Assembly (NCBI GenBank): GCA_014860395.1
Contig: JACZJU010000018.1
Location: 1 to 51,004, forward strand
Length of the DNA: 51,004 nt
Direction: 5' to 3'
DNA from: Burkholderiales bacterium
GTDB lineage: Bacteria; Pseudomonadota; Gammaproteobacteria; Burkholderiales; SG8-39
Shown here: positions 1-8,844 of the stretch, piece by piece
Layout of the letters: each line of letters begins with the position of its first letter
Numbering within the stretch: the stretch's first letter is position 1
Position numbers and translations under genes: made by a program
Notes under the pieces: generated by a model
Seen by the model: only the letters and a program-made list of their open reading frames with translations
Told to the model about the DNA's origin: nothing
The model's database searches: none

Positions 1-1503
1 GCGGCTGCCGCCGAGTTGCGCATCGGCCTGGCGGCCGACGTGACCTCGCTCGACCCACATTTCCTCAATGTCGCACCCAACAACAACGCCGCCTGGCACA
101 TATTCGATGCCCTGGTGCACGTGGACGCGAATGCCCGCCTCGTTCCCGGCCTGGCCGTCTCCTGGCGTGCGATCGATCCGACCACCTGGGAGTTCAAGTT
201 GCGCCGCGGCGTCAAGTTCCACGACGGCTCGGACTTCACTGCCGAGGACGTGATCTACTCGCTGGATCGCCCGGCAACGCTGGCCGCGAGCCCCGGCCCG
301 TTCACCGGCTTCGTCAGACCCATCGTCGCCAAGAAGATCATCGACCCGTGGACGCTTCAGTTCAAGACCGCGGGACCTTATGCGATGCTGCCTTATGACC
401 TCGACTCGATTTTCATCGTGTCGAAAAAGGCGGCCGCCGGCGCGAGCACCGCGGATTTCGACAGCGGCAAAGCGGCCATAGGCACCGGCCCTTACAAGCT
501 CGTGCGTTTCGCCCGCGGCGACCGCATCGAGCTCGCGCGCAACGACGCCTACTGGGGCGCAAAATCTCCCTGGGACAGGGTGACGTTGCGCATCCTGCCC
601 GCGGATACCGCGCGCGTCGGCGCGCTGCTCGCTGGCGACGTGGATGCGATCGAGAGCATTCCCACCGCCGACCTGACCCGGCTCAAGGCGAACCCGAATT
701 TCCGCCTGGAGCAAAAGGTTTCGTGGCGCACCCTGTTCCTGCACATGGACCAGTACCGCGACCATCCGCCCGGCATAAGCGACAAGTTGGGCAAACCGCT
801 GGCGAAGAACCCGTTCAAGGATGCGCGCGTAAGACTGGCACTGTCCAAGGCCATCAACCGCCGCGCGATCGTGGAGCGCGTGATGGAAGGCAACGCCATC
901 GCGGCGGGCAATCTGGTTTCGCCGCCCGTGTTCGGCCATGTCGCCGCGCTCAAGCCCGAAACTTTCGACCCGCAAGCCGCGAAGAGATTGCTCGCCGAAG
1001 CGGGTTATCCGGATGGATTCGCGCTCACCCTGCACGCGCCGAACAATCGCTATGTCAACGACGAACAGCTGGCGCAGACTGTGGCGCAGATGCTGGCGCG
1101 GATCGGCATAAACACAAAGGTGCAAACCATGCCTGCGAGTGTGTATTTCGCCAAGGCGCGCGCCGGCGAATTCGCTTTTGCCCTGCTCGGCTGGGGTTCG
1201 TTCTCGGGCGACCTGGCGCTGCGCGCCCTCCTCGCCACGCCCAATGCCGACAAAGGGTACGGCACCTGGAACTGGGGCCGCTACTCCAATCCGAAGGTGG
1301 ATGCGCTGCTCGAGCAGGGCTTCGCCACTCTGGATGAAACAAAGCGCGAGGCCCTGGCACGCCAGGCCGCGACCCTCGCGCTCAAGGACGTGCCGGTGAT
1401 ACTCCTGCACCATCAGCTCGCGTCCTGGGCGATGAAAAAGGGGATCGCCTACAATGCGCGCACCGACGAATACACTTTCGCACGCGATTTCCGTCCGCGC
1501 TAG
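1..1503 (+). CDS. ABC transporter substrate-binding protein, family 5 (peptide type), 5' end missing
   Basis: Periplasmic solute-binding protein of the DppA/OppA/NikA class (SBP_bac_5), which captures the substrate for the permeases encoded next. The reading frame is open from base 1, so the start codon and most of the signal peptide lie outside the window; the visible start, Ala-rich then ELRIG, looks like the end of a signal peptide. About 500 residues remain, normal for a mature family member. Typical sections are visible: SLDPHF near the start, WEFKLRRGVKFHDG around residues 60-75, GTGPYKL around 160 and AKRLLAEAGYPDGF around 325-340. It leads a five-gene plus-strand cluster, 15 bases before the first permease. 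The ligand cannot be told from sequence; peptide is the default for the family, but nickel, glutathione and opine binders also belong to it. Confidence 0.9.
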   Translation, partial: AAAAELRIGLAADVTSLDPHFLNVAPNNNAAWHIFDALVHVDANARLVPGLAVSWRAIDPTTWEFKLRRGVKFHDGSDFTAEDVIYSLDRPATLAASPGPFTGFVRPIVAKKIIDPWTLQFKTAGPYAMLPYDLDSIFIVSKKAAAGASTADFDSGKAAIGTGPYKLVRFARGDRIELARNDAYWGAKSPWDRVTLRILPADTARVGALLAGDVDAIESIPTADLTRLKANPNFRLEQKVSWRTLFLHMDQYRDHPPGISDKLGKPLAKNPFKDARVRLALSKAINRRAIVERVMEGNAIAAGNLVSPPVFGHVAALKPETFDPQAAKRLLAEAGYPDGFALTLHAPNNRYVNDEQLAQTVAQMLARIGINTKVQTMPASVYFAKARAGEFAFALLGWGSFSGDLALRALLATPNADKGYGTWNWGRYSNPKVDALLEQGFATLDETKREALARQAATLALKDVPVILLHHQLASWAMKKGIAYNARTDEYTFARDFRPR

Positions 1504-1518
1504 GCGCTCGAGTTTCCG

Positions 1519-2496
1519 ATGGCCGCATTCATCATCCGCCGCCTGCTGCAAAGCGTGCTGGTGCTTGGCTTCATGTCGCTGTTGGTGTTTGTCGGCGTTT
1601 ATGCGATCGGCAATCCGGTGGACATCTTGATCAGCCCACAGGCCGACCAGGCCGACATGGCGCGCGCGATTGCGGCGCTCGGGCTGGACCAGCCGCTTTG
1701 GCAGCAGTACCTGATTTTCCTCAAACAGGCGCTCTCAGGAGACCTGGGTAGGTCCTTCGCCTACAGCATCCCGGCGATACAGCTGATCCTGGAGCGCATA
1801 CCGGCCACGCTGGAGCTCGCGCTCACCGCTACTGGCATCGCGGTGCTGCTGGGCATTCCGCTGGGCCTGTGGGCCGGCCTTGCCCCAGACTCCTGGCCGG
1901 GCAAGCTGATCATGACCGGCTCCATTCTCGGCTTCTCCCTGCCCACTTTCTGGGTGGGCCTGATGCTGATCATGCTGTTCGCAGTCGAGCTCGGCTGGCT
2001 GCCTTCCGGTGGCCGCGGTCCGACGACCGAACTGTTCGGCATCCCGGTGAGTTTTCTCTCCTGGGAGGGCATCCGGCACCTGATCCTGCCGGCCGTCAAT
2101 CTTGCGCTGTTCAAGCTCGCGTTGATCATCCGCCTCGCCCGCGCGGGCACGCGCGAGGCGCTGCTGCAGGACTACGTAAAATTCGCCCGCGCCAAGGGCC
2201 TGAGCGAGGCGCGTGTGGTCTGCGTGCACGTGGCGAAGAACATCATGATCCCCATCGTTACGGTAATCGGCCTGGAGTTCGGCTCGGTGATCGCGTTCGC
2301 TGTCGTCACCGAGTCGATTTTCGCCTGGCCCGGCATGGGCAAGCTGCTCATCGACTCGATCAACGTACTCGACCGGCCGGTGATCGTCGCCTACCTGATG
2401 GTCATCGTAAGCCTGTTCATCCTGATCAACCTCGCCGTGGACATCATCTACTCGCTGCTCGATCCGCGCGTGCGCATCGGCGAGGCTAAAACCTAG
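1519..2496 (+). CDS. ABC transporter permease, DppB/OppB type
   Basis: First inner-membrane permease of the importer, 325 residues. The N-terminal TM helix after MAAFIIRRLLQS and the following periplasmic loop are typical of the DppB half, which has a longer first loop than the DppC half. Five to six hydrophobic segments follow. The cytoplasmic coupling segment that contacts the ATPases (DYVKFARAKGLS, about residues 218-229) is present. It starts 15 bases after the binding protein and ends 3 bases before the next permease, so cotranscription is very likely. Confidence 0.92.
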   Translation: MAAFIIRRLLQSVLVLGFMSLLVFVGVYAIGNPVDILISPQADQADMARAIAALGLDQPLWQQYLIFLKQALSGDLGRSFAYSIPAIQLILERIPATLELALTATGIAVLLGIPLGLWAGLAPDSWPGKLIMTGSILGFSLPTFWVGLMLIMLFAVELGWLPSGGRGPTTELFGIPVSFLSWEGIRHLILPAVNLALFKLALIIRLARAGTREALLQDYVKFARAKGLSEARVVCVHVAKNIMIPIVTVIGLEFGSVIAFAVVTESIFAWPGMGKLLIDSINVLDRPVIVAYLMVIVSLFILINLAVDIIYSLLDPRVRIGEAKT

Positions 2497-2499
2497 CTC

Positions 2500-3381
2500 A
2501 TGCAACGCGAACAAACGCCCTTGCGGCGCATCGCCGCCGACTTCGCCCGTAGCAAGCTTGCGCTCGCCGGGCTGGGGATGCTCGCGCTGATCCTGCTCGT
2601 TGCCTTGTTCGCGCCGCTGGTCTCGCCGCAAAATCCTTACGATTTGGCGCAACTGGATGTGCTTGATGCCCGCCTGCCGCCCGGATCAAGGTCGGAAAGC
2701 GGTTTGACTTTCTGGCTCGGCAGCGACGGTCAGGGCCGCGACATTCTGTCCGGTATTTTCTACGGTCTGCGCATCAGCCTGACGGTCGGCGTCGCCAGCA
2801 CCTTGTGCGCAGTGATTATCGGCCTCGCCGTGGGCCTCGCGGCAGCCTATTTCGGCGGACGCACCGACGGCGTCATCATGCGCCTGGTCGACATCCAGTT
2901 GTCGTTTCCCTCGATCCTGATCGCCCTCGTCCTGCTCGCCCTGCTCGGGCAAGGGATAGGAAAGACGATCTTCGCGCTGATCATGGTGCAATGGGCATAC
3001 TATGCGCGCACCGTACGTGGCACAGCGCTGATAGAGCGCAAAAAGGCGTACATCGAGGCGGCCATTTGTCTGGCGTTGCCGCCGGCGCGCATCGTGTTTC
3101 GCCACCTGCTGCCCAATTGCCTGCCGCCGCTCTTCGTCATCGCCACGGTGCAGGTGGCGGCGGCGATCGCGCTGGAGGCCACCTTGTCCTACCTCGGTAT
3201 CGGCGTCCCCATTACCGAGCCCTCGCTCGGCCTGTTGATCAAGAACGGCTTCGACTACATGCTCTCGGGCAAATACTGGATCAGCTTCTTCCCCGGCGTC
3301 GCCCTGCTGCTGACCATAGTCAGCATTAACCTGGTCGCCGACCAGCTGCGCGATGTGCTCAACCCGCGGCTGCAGAAATGA
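2500..3381 (+). CDS. ABC transporter permease, DppC/OppC type
   Basis: Second inner-membrane permease, 293 residues. It has the N-terminal OppC_N-like helix (LALAGLGMLALILLVALFAP) and then the LGSDGQGRDILSG segment diagnostic of the DppC half. The coupling helix reads AYIEAAICLALPP; the usual Gly after EAA-x(3) is not obvious, a small departure from the family. The last 4 bases overlap the start of the first ATPase gene (ATGA), a sign of translational coupling. Confidence 0.92.
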   Translation: MQREQTPLRRIAADFARSKLALAGLGMLALILLVALFAPLVSPQNPYDLAQLDVLDARLPPGSRSESGLTFWLGSDGQGRDILSGIFYGLRISLTVGVASTLCAVIIGLAVGLAAAYFGGRTDGVIMRLVDIQLSFPSILIALVLLALLGQGIGKTIFALIMVQWAYYARTVRGTALIERKKAYIEAAICLALPPARIVFRHLLPNCLPPLFVIATVQVAAAIALEATLSYLGIGVPITEPSLGLLIKNGFDYMLSGKYWISFFPGVALLLTIVSINLVADQLRDVLNPRLQK

Positions 3382-4346
3382 CCGAGCCCGCTCTGCGCGT
3401 AGAAGACCTGCGCACCCACTTCCACGCCCGTCAAGGCATCGTGAAGGCGGTGGAAGACGTGAGCTTCTCGGTGGCACCTGGAAAGATACTCGGCTTGGTG
3501 GGCGAATCCGGCTCGGGCAAGTCCGTGACCGGCTTTTCCATCATAGGCCTGGTCGATCCGCCCGGGCGCGTGGTAGCCGGGCGGATCCTGCTTGGCGGGC
3601 GCAACCTGCTCGGGCTGGCGCCGGAGGAAATGCGCAGAATCCGCGGCAACCGCATCGCCATGATCTTCCAGGATCCGATGATGACGCTGAACCCGGTGCT
3701 GCGGATCGACACCCAGATGATAGAGGCGGTGCAAGCGCACGCCGACGTCGGCCGCGCAACGGCGCGTGAACGCGCGCGCAACGCGCTCGCGCGCGTCGGC
3801 ATCGCTTCGCCCGATGAGCGGCTGCTGGCCTACCCGCACCAGTTCTCCGGCGGCATGCGCCAGCGCGTAGCCATCGCCATCGCCCTGCTGAACAAGCCCG
3901 AACTGATCATCGCCGACGAGCCGACCACGGCGCTGGACGTCACCATACAGGGGCAGATCCTGTTCGAGATGCAGAAACTCGCGCGCGAGTCCGGCACCGC
4001 CCTTATCTGGATCACCCACGATTTGTCGGTGATTGCGGGGCTGGCCGACGAAATCTCGGTCATGTACGCAGGACGCATCGTCGAACAGGGCAGCGTCGAT
4101 CAGGTGCTCGATGCGCCGCTGCATCCCTATACGCAGGGACTGATAGCCTCGGTACCCAGCCGCAACCGCAGGGGCGAGCCGCTGCAGCAGATTCCTGGCA
4201 TGACGCCCTCGCTGCTCGACCCCGCTCCCGGCTGCGCCTTCCGCGAACGCTGCGCGCGTGCAGACAGCACCTGCGCAGACGATCCTCCCATGTCCAGCCC
4301 TGTCGCCGGCAGGCAGGTGCGTTGCTTCCATCCCTTGACCGCATGA
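3378..4346 (+). CDS. ABC transporter ATP-binding protein, DppD/OppD type
   Basis: Cytoplasmic ATPase, 322 residues, one of two that power the importer. Walker A GESGSGKS lies at about residues 38-45, the signature FSGGMRQR at about 157-164 and Walker [13 protein letters not shown] at about 176-187. The C-terminal oligopeptide-transporter extension includes [12 protein letters not shown], a Cys-bearing segment that in some relatives binds an iron-sulfur cluster. It overlaps the genes on both sides by 4 bases (ATGA each time), so the permease-ATPase-ATPase genes form a coupled operon. Confidence 0.93.
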   Translation: MTEPALRVEDLRTHFHARQGIVKAVEDVSFSVAPGKILGLVGESGSGKSVTGFSIIGLVDPPGRVVAGRILLGGRNLLGLAPEEMRRIRGNRIAMIFQDPMMTLNPVLRIDTQMIEAVQAHADVGRATARERARNALARVGIASPDERLLAYPHQFSGGMRQRVAIAIALLNKPELIIADEPTTALDVTIQGQILFEMQKLARESGTALIWITHDLSVIAGLADEISVMYAGRIVEQGSVDQVLDAPLHPYTQGLIASVPSRNRRGEPLQQIPGMTPSLLDPAPGCAFRERCARADSTCADDPPMSSPVAGRQVRCFHPLTA

Positions 4347-5350
4347 GCGTGCTGCCTTCGCCTTTGCTCGAACTGCGCGGCACATCCAAGCGCTTCATCA
4401 AGACTCTGGACAGCGCCGCAAAGCTAGCCAATCTGCTTGGCGCCAAGGCACGCGAAGAAATCGTGCACGCGGTGGATGCGGTCGATCTTGCGGTGAGTGC
4501 GGGCGAAGTCGTAGGCCTGGTGGGTGAATCCGGCTGCGGCAAGTCCACGTTGGCGCGCATCGCCGCGGGCCTGCTCGAGCCTTCCGCGGGCACGCGCCTG
4601 TGGCGCGGCGAAGAAGTTGCGCGCCTGCCCGCTGCGAAGCAGCGCGCCATCCGGCTCGAGATTCAGATGGTCTTCCAGGATCCCTATGCCTCGCTCAATC
4701 CGCGCATGCGCGTGGCCGATATCGTCGGCGAGGCGCCGGTGGTGCACGGTTTGATAGGGCAGCGCGAACAGAAGGAGTATGTGGCAGAGGTACTCGCGCG
4801 AGTCGGCCTCGATGCCTCGCTCCTCAACCGTTTTCCGCACCAGTTCTCCGGCGGGCAGCGCGCGCGCATCGGCATCGCGCGCGCGCTGGCAGTCAGGCCC
4901 AGGTTCCTGATATGCGACGAAGCCGTGGCGGCACTCGATGTTTCGATCCAGGCGCAGGTGCTCAATTTGTTCATGCGGCTGCGCGAGGAACTCGACCTTA
5001 CCTACCTTTTCATCAGCCATGACCTCGGCGTGGTGCAGTACCTTTCGGACCGCGTGCTGATCATGTATCTGGGGCGTGTCGTCGAGGCAGCCGCCACCGC
5101 CGAGATCTATGCCAGAGCCAATCACCCCTACACCCTGGGACTGCTGGCGGAAGTGCCGCGCCTGGATTTGCGCCGGAAGAACTTCGTTTCGATCAAGGGC
5201 GAGATCCCTACGCCATTGGACCCGCCGCCGGGCTGCCATTTCCACCCGCGCTGCCCGCGCGCCATGCCGCGGTGTAGAATCGATCAGCCGCGCTTGCGCG
5301 AAATCGCGCCGCTGCATTTCTCCGCCTGCCACCTGAACGACGATGGTTAG
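4343..5350 (+). CDS. ABC transporter ATP-binding protein, DppF/OppF type
   Basis: Second ATPase of the importer, 335 residues from ATG 4343. This start overlaps the previous stop as ATGA, so it is preferred to the in-frame ATG at 4322. Walker A GESGCGKS, signature FSGGQRAR and Walker [13 protein letters not shown] are all present; the Walker B continuation is DEAVA rather than the commoner DEPTS. An insert near residues 20-40 ([18 protein letters not shown]) separates the first strand from the Walker A region. The C-terminal [16 protein letters not shown] segment is the OppF-type Cys extension. Confidence 0.92.
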   Translation: MSVLPSPLLELRGTSKRFIKTLDSAAKLANLLGAKAREEIVHAVDAVDLAVSAGEVVGLVGESGCGKSTLARIAAGLLEPSAGTRLWRGEEVARLPAAKQRAIRLEIQMVFQDPYASLNPRMRVADIVGEAPVVHGLIGQREQKEYVAEVLARVGLDASLLNRFPHQFSGGQRARIGIARALAVRPRFLICDEAVAALDVSIQAQVLNLFMRLREELDLTYLFISHDLGVVQYLSDRVLIMYLGRVVEAAATAEIYARANHPYTLGLLAEVPRLDLRRKNFVSIKGEIPTPLDPPPGCHFHPRCPRAMPRCRIDQPRLREIAPLHFSACHLNDDG

Positions 5351-5402
5351 GCGGCCAACGGATGTCATGTTGGGTACTCTTGATCATGAACCGAGCAGCA
5401 AA

Positions 5403-6584
5403 ATGAATCAAACGACAAATTCCCCGGTCACGCCGGAAACATTCGCCTTGATCGAGCGCCTGATCGGCTTCGACACCACCAGCCGCGACTCCAATCTCGG
5501 CCTGATCGAGTGGACGCGGGATTACCTCAAGGGTCATGGAATAGCGTCGCGCCTAACCTACGACGCCGGCGGCAACAAGGCGAACCTGTTCGCCACCGTC
5601 GACAAGGGTAACAAGCCCGGCATCGTGCTCTCCGGCCATACCGACGTGGTGCCGGTGGACGGTCAGGACTGGGCGAGCGATCCGTTCAAGGCGACGGCAA
5701 AAGCCGACAAAATCTACGGCCGCGGCGCCTGCGACATGAAGAGCTATCTCGCCGTGGTGCTGGCGATGGCGCCGCGCTTCGCCGCGGCGGATCTGAAGGC
5801 GCCGATCCATTTCGCCCTGTCCTACGACGAGGAGGTGGGTTGCGTCGGCGCACGCGGCCTGCTCGAGGACCTGGCGCGCAACGGCATCCGCCCGGCCGGC
5901 GCCGTCATCGGCGAGCCCACCGGCATGCGCCCTGTGATCGCGCACAAGGGCAAGCGCTCTTACCAGTGCTGCGTGCACGGCAAGGAGGCGCATTCGGCGC
6001 TCACTCCCCAGGGCGTCAACGCAATCGAATACGCCGCGCGCATCATCACCTACATCCGCCACATGGCCGAACGCATGCAAGCCTGTGAACCGCGCGACCA
6101 TGGTTTCGACGTGCCTTTCACCACGTTGCAGACCGGCGTGATCTCGGGCGGCACCGCCGGCAACATCGTGCCGCGCGAATGCATTTTCCAATTCGAATTC
6201 CGCTATCTGCCCGGCGCCGATCCCGATGCGCTGGAGCGGGAAATCAAGGACTACGCCGAGCGCGTGATCCTGCCGGAGATGCAAAGGACGGACCCCGATA
6301 CCGGCATCAGCTTCGAAACCAGGGCCGAGATCCCGGGGCTGGACACCGGCGAAGCGGAGGAGGTCACTCGGCTTGCGCAAGCCCTGTCGCGCGACAAGTC
6401 CGCGTCCAAGGTCGCCTACGCGACGGAGGGCGGGTTATTTCAGCGCGCCGGCATTCCCGCGGTCATTTGCGGCCCGGGCTCGATTGAACAGGCACATAAA
6501 CCGGACGAATACGTGACACTGGAACAAGTGGCGCTATGCGAATCCTTCATGCAGCGGCTGCTCAAGCAGATGTGCGCCGGCTAG
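5403..6584 (+). CDS. argE: Acetylornithine deacetylase (ArgE-like, M20 family)
   Basis: Zinc-dependent M20 amidohydrolase predicted to deacetylate N-acetylornithine to ornithine in arginine synthesis. Metal and catalytic motifs are intact: GHTDVVPVDG, GRGACDMKSY, SYDEEVGCVGARG, GEPTG, and EQAHKPDEYV near the C-terminus. ATG 5403 (MNQTTNS, 393 residues) is chosen because the 20 codons before it, from ATG 5343, lack conserved character. It lies 52 bases after the peptide importer and may share its transcript. The window also encodes ArgJ, which recycles the acetyl group and makes an ArgE partly redundant; this copy might instead act on another N-acyl amino acid or imported peptide. Substrate specificity is inference. 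Confidence 0.82.
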   Translation: MNQTTNSPVTPETFALIERLIGFDTTSRDSNLGLIEWTRDYLKGHGIASRLTYDAGGNKANLFATVDKGNKPGIVLSGHTDVVPVDGQDWASDPFKATAKADKIYGRGACDMKSYLAVVLAMAPRFAAADLKAPIHFALSYDEEVGCVGARGLLEDLARNGIRPAGAVIGEPTGMRPVIAHKGKRSYQCCVHGKEAHSALTPQGVNAIEYAARIITYIRHMAERMQACEPRDHGFDVPFTTLQTGVISGGTAGNIVPRECIFQFEFRYLPGADPDALEREIKDYAERVILPEMQRTDPDTGISFETRAEIPGLDTGEAEEVTRLAQALSRDKSASKVAYATEGGLFQRAGIPAVICGPGSIEQAHKPDEYVTLEQVALCESFMQRLLKQMCAG

Positions 6585-6612
6585 CCCAGGGCTTGCATGC
6601 GTAGCCCAAAAA

Positions 6613-6646
6613 AACAAACGGGACGCTTTTGGCGTCCCGCTTGTTT
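6613..6646 (-). terminator. Rho-independent terminator after rplS
   Basis: GC-rich hairpin with arms GGGACGC/GCGTCCC around a CTTTTGG-like centre, extended on both sides by pairing A/T tracts. On the minus strand it is followed by a run of seven T, the classic terminator layout for the rpsP-rimM-trmD-rplS operon, 19 bases after the rplS stop. The flanking A/T tracts make it nearly symmetric, so it can also stop transcripts arriving from argE. Confidence 0.85.
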
Positions 6647-6664
6647 TGCAGTGGTGAGTGAAAG

Positions 6665-7048
6665 CTACTCGGCCACGGCCTCTTCCACCACCCGCTTCGT
6701 GAGTTTTTCGCGGATGCGCGCCGACTTTCCGGAACGGTCGCGCAGGTAATAGAGCTTGGCACGGCGCACGTCGCCTTTGCGCTTGACTTCGACCGAGGCG
6801 ATCAGCGGAGAATAGGTTTGGAACGTCCGCTCCACGCCTTCGCCCGCGGAAATCTTGCGCACGATGAAGGAGGAGTTGAGGCCGCGGTTGCGCTTGGCGA
6901 TAACCACGCCTTCGTACGCTTGCACGCGCTTGCGCTCGCCCTCGACCACGTTGACGTTCACGATCACGGTGTCGCCGGGGGCGAATACCGGAACAGTCTT
7001 GCCCAGGCGCGTGATTTCTTCGTGTTCCAGCTTTTCTATCAGGTTCAT
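6665..7048 (-). CDS. rplS: 50S ribosomal protein L19
   Basis: Ribosomal protein L19, 127 residues, located at the 30S-50S interface. Start ATG 7048 gives [12 protein letters not shown], the family's usual beginning, and is preceded by AGGAGTTGCGTC, a strong ribosome binding site; the upstream in-frame extension is untranslated spacer. Conserved segments [28 protein letters not shown] and [16 protein letters not shown] are present. It is the last gene of the rpsP operon, separated from trmD by a short spacer with a hairpin. Confidence 0.97.
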   Translation of the reverse strand: MNLIEKLEHEEITRLGKTVPVFAPGDTVIVNVNVVEGERKRVQAYEGVVIAKRNRGLNSSFIVRKISAGEGVERTFQTYSPLIASVEVKRKGDVRRAKLYYLRDRSGKSARIREKLTKRVVEEAVAE

Positions 7049-7078
7049 GACGCAACTCCTTGTATCATCGGAGGCCGC

Positions 7079-7106
7079 CGCAAATTTATTTTGCAACGGC
7101 TTATTA
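7079..7106. repeat. Intergenic hairpin, possible member of the dispersed repeat family (copy E)
   Basis: Between trmD and rplS. On the minus strand, gccgttgcaaa pairs with tttgcggcggc across a short AT-rich loop, with G-U wobble in the upper part. It resembles the second hairpin of the repeats near 34.39, 35.39 and 43.28 kb. It could tune rplS expression, since L19 is needed in far larger amounts than TrmD. Confidence 0.45.
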
Positions 7107-7850
7107 AATATTCTCTTCCCGCTTGAATTCCTCAAGCAACTTCGCTTCTTCCGCGCTCAAGGCGCGCCTTGCCAGCAAATCCGGCCGTCTCAGCCAGGTC
7201 CTGCCCAGCGCCTGCTTCAGGCGCCAGCGTTCGATCTCGGCGTGGTTGCCGGAGAGCAGCACCGGGGGCACACGCTCGCCAGCATACTCCTCGGGCCGGG
7301 TGTAATGCGGACAATCCAGCAATCCGCTCACAAACGAATCCTGCGCCGCCGAATCCCCGTCGCCCAGCACGCCGGGCAACTGCCTCACGACCGCGTCGAT
7401 CAGCACCATCGCCGCCAATTCCCCACCGGATAGCACATAGTCTCCGATCGATATTTCCTCGTCGACCACGCGGCGGATCAGCCTTTCGTCCACGCTCTCG
7501 TAGCGTCCGCACAGCAACACCGCACCGGGCCCGGCCGCGAGTTCCATCACTTTGCCGTGATCGAACACCCTGCCCTGCGGCGTAAGGTATATCACCTTGC
7601 GCCCACTTCCGGCGATTCGGCCTTTGGCCGCAGCTATCGCCTGTTCCAGCGGCTCTGCCAGCATCACCATGCCGGGCCCGCCGCCATACGGCCGGTCGTC
7701 CACGGCGCGGTAGTTGTCGCTGGTGAAGTCGCGCGGATTCCACAACTCCAGACTGTAGCGCGCCGTCTTCAGCGCGCGGCCGGTGATCCCCGATTCAGTG
7801 AGCGCCGCGAACATCTGCGGAAACAGCGTCACGCAATCGAAGTGGATCAC
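7104..7850 (-). CDS. trmD: tRNA (guanine-N1)-methyltransferase
   Basis: SPOUT-family enzyme that methylates G37 next to the anticodon using S-adenosylmethionine, preventing +1 frameshifts. Visible motifs are [11 protein letters not shown] at the start, [23 protein letters not shown] and [14 protein letters not shown] (the trefoil-knot cofactor site), and [14 protein letters not shown] 7850 is preferred because it overlaps the rimM stop as GTGA and gives the usual short N-terminus; ATG 7865 would add five residues and a longer overlap. About 248 residues. Confidence 0.96.
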   Translation of the reverse strand: MIHFDCVTLFPQMFAALTESGITGRALKTARYSLELWNPRDFTSDNYRAVDDRPYGGGPGMVMLAEPLEQAIAAAKGRIAGSGRKVIYLTPQGRVFDHGKVMELAAGPGAVLLCGRYESVDERLIRRVVDEEISIGDYVLSGGELAAMVLIDAVVRQLPGVLGDGDSAAQDSFVSGLLDCPHYTRPEEYAGERVPPVLLSGNHAEIERWRLKQALGRTWLRRPDLLARRALSAEEAKLLEEFKREENI

Positions 7851-8335
7851 CAGTCCAACTCCCACTCCACCCGGATCCGGCCTTGGGCCATTTCCACCCG
7901 GCGCACCACCTGCTCGACGAAAGGCAGCAGGCGTTCGGTCTCGCCAGCAACAACACGCATCACCGGATGCGCGCCGTTATCGAAAAGTTCGGCTACCTCG
8001 CCGAGCTCCTCGTCCTTCACATTCACCACTTTCAGGCCGACCAGGTCGGCCCAGTAAAATTCATTGTCCGCGCTATGCGGCAGCGCCTCGCGCTCGACCG
8101 CAACCTCGCTGCCCTTCAGGGCCAGCGCCGCATCGCGCTCCACGCAACCCTCGAAGCGCGCCACCAGACTGGCTCCATGCTGCAAGGTGCTCTGTGCAAC
8201 TTTCAGTTCGCGCCAGTCACCGTTCCTGCCCACCCACCACGACGGGTAAGCAGTCAAACTGTCGGGATCCGCGCTATAGGGCTCTATCCTGACCCAGCCC
8301 TTGAGGCCGTAGGGGGCGACGATCCGCCCCATCAC
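7847..8335 (-). CDS. rimM: Ribosome maturation factor RimM
   Basis: 16S rRNA processing factor that binds S19 and helps assemble the 30S head. The N-terminal RimM barrel begins [18 protein letters not shown], and the C-terminal PRC-like half contains [12 protein letters not shown] and [14 protein letters not shown] 8335 is chosen, with ATG 8332 one codon later equally possible; the long in-frame extension to 8410 runs antisense-like into rpsP and is not conserved in character. It follows rpsP by 13 bases and overlaps trmD by 4 bases. Confidence 0.93.
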   Translation of the reverse strand: MMGRIVAPYGLKGWVRIEPYSADPDSLTAYPSWWVGRNGDWRELKVAQSTLQHGASLVARFEGCVERDAALALKGSEVAVEREALPHSADNEFYWADLVGLKVVNVKDEELGEVAELFDNGAHPVMRVVAGETERLLPFVEQVVRRVEMAQGRIRVEWELDW

Positions 8336-8348
8336 GATGAGCCGCGGC

Positions 8349-8621
8349 TTACGCGGCGGCTGCGACAGTACCGGCGACCTTCTTGCCAAACTGCTTGACC
8401 AGCCGTGCAACCGTGGGGGAAGGCTTGGCGCCTTTGCCCTGCCAGAAGCTCAGCCGATCCATGGCGACACGCAGGTTCTCACGGCCCTCGGGCGCCTTGG
8501 GATCGTAGAAACCGACGCGCTCGATGAACTTGCCACCAGCGGCCCGGCGCGAGTCCGCCACGACGATGTTGTAGAAGGGGCGCTTATGCGCGCCACCGCG
8601 GGCTAGGCGAATCACAACCAT
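8349..8621 (-). CDS. rpsP: 30S ribosomal protein S16
   Basis: Ribosomal protein S16, 90 residues, an early 30S assembly protein. The start [19 protein letters not shown] is canonical, and [20 protein letters not shown] and PSPTVARLV match the family. The tail is Ala-rich (AGTVAAAA). First gene of the rpsP-rimM-trmD-rplS operon, with a good promoter candidate about 30 bases upstream. Confidence 0.97.
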   Translation of the reverse strand: MVVIRLARGGAHKRPFYNIVVADSRRAAGGKFIERVGFYDPKAPEGRENLRVAMDRLSFWQGKGAKPSPTVARLVKQFGKKVAGTVAAAA

Positions 8622-8652
8622 GTTCTTGTCCCGAAACTCAAAAAAGAGCGCG

Positions 8653-8682
8653 ATTCTACGATGATTTAGTACTCATTGGCAA
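8653..8682 (-). promoter_or_regulatory. Sigma-70-type promoter candidate for the rpsP operon
   Basis: On the minus strand TTGCCA (8682-8677) and TAGAAT (8658-8653) are separated by 18 bases, with the rpsP start 32 bases below the -10. Found by eye, not mapped. Confidence 0.6.
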
Positions 8683-8844
8683 GGGCTTTGTTGAGGCGGA
8701 TTCATTTGGACGATCGTGGATTTTTCCAAGTTTTCAAGGAAATACCGTTGGCTGCTGGGCCGCCATTCGATTCGCGTGGAAGTCGGGATCTTCCGGCGCG
8801 ACAGCGGAGCACCACACTGTTTCCGGTCAAGATGGAGCATTCCC

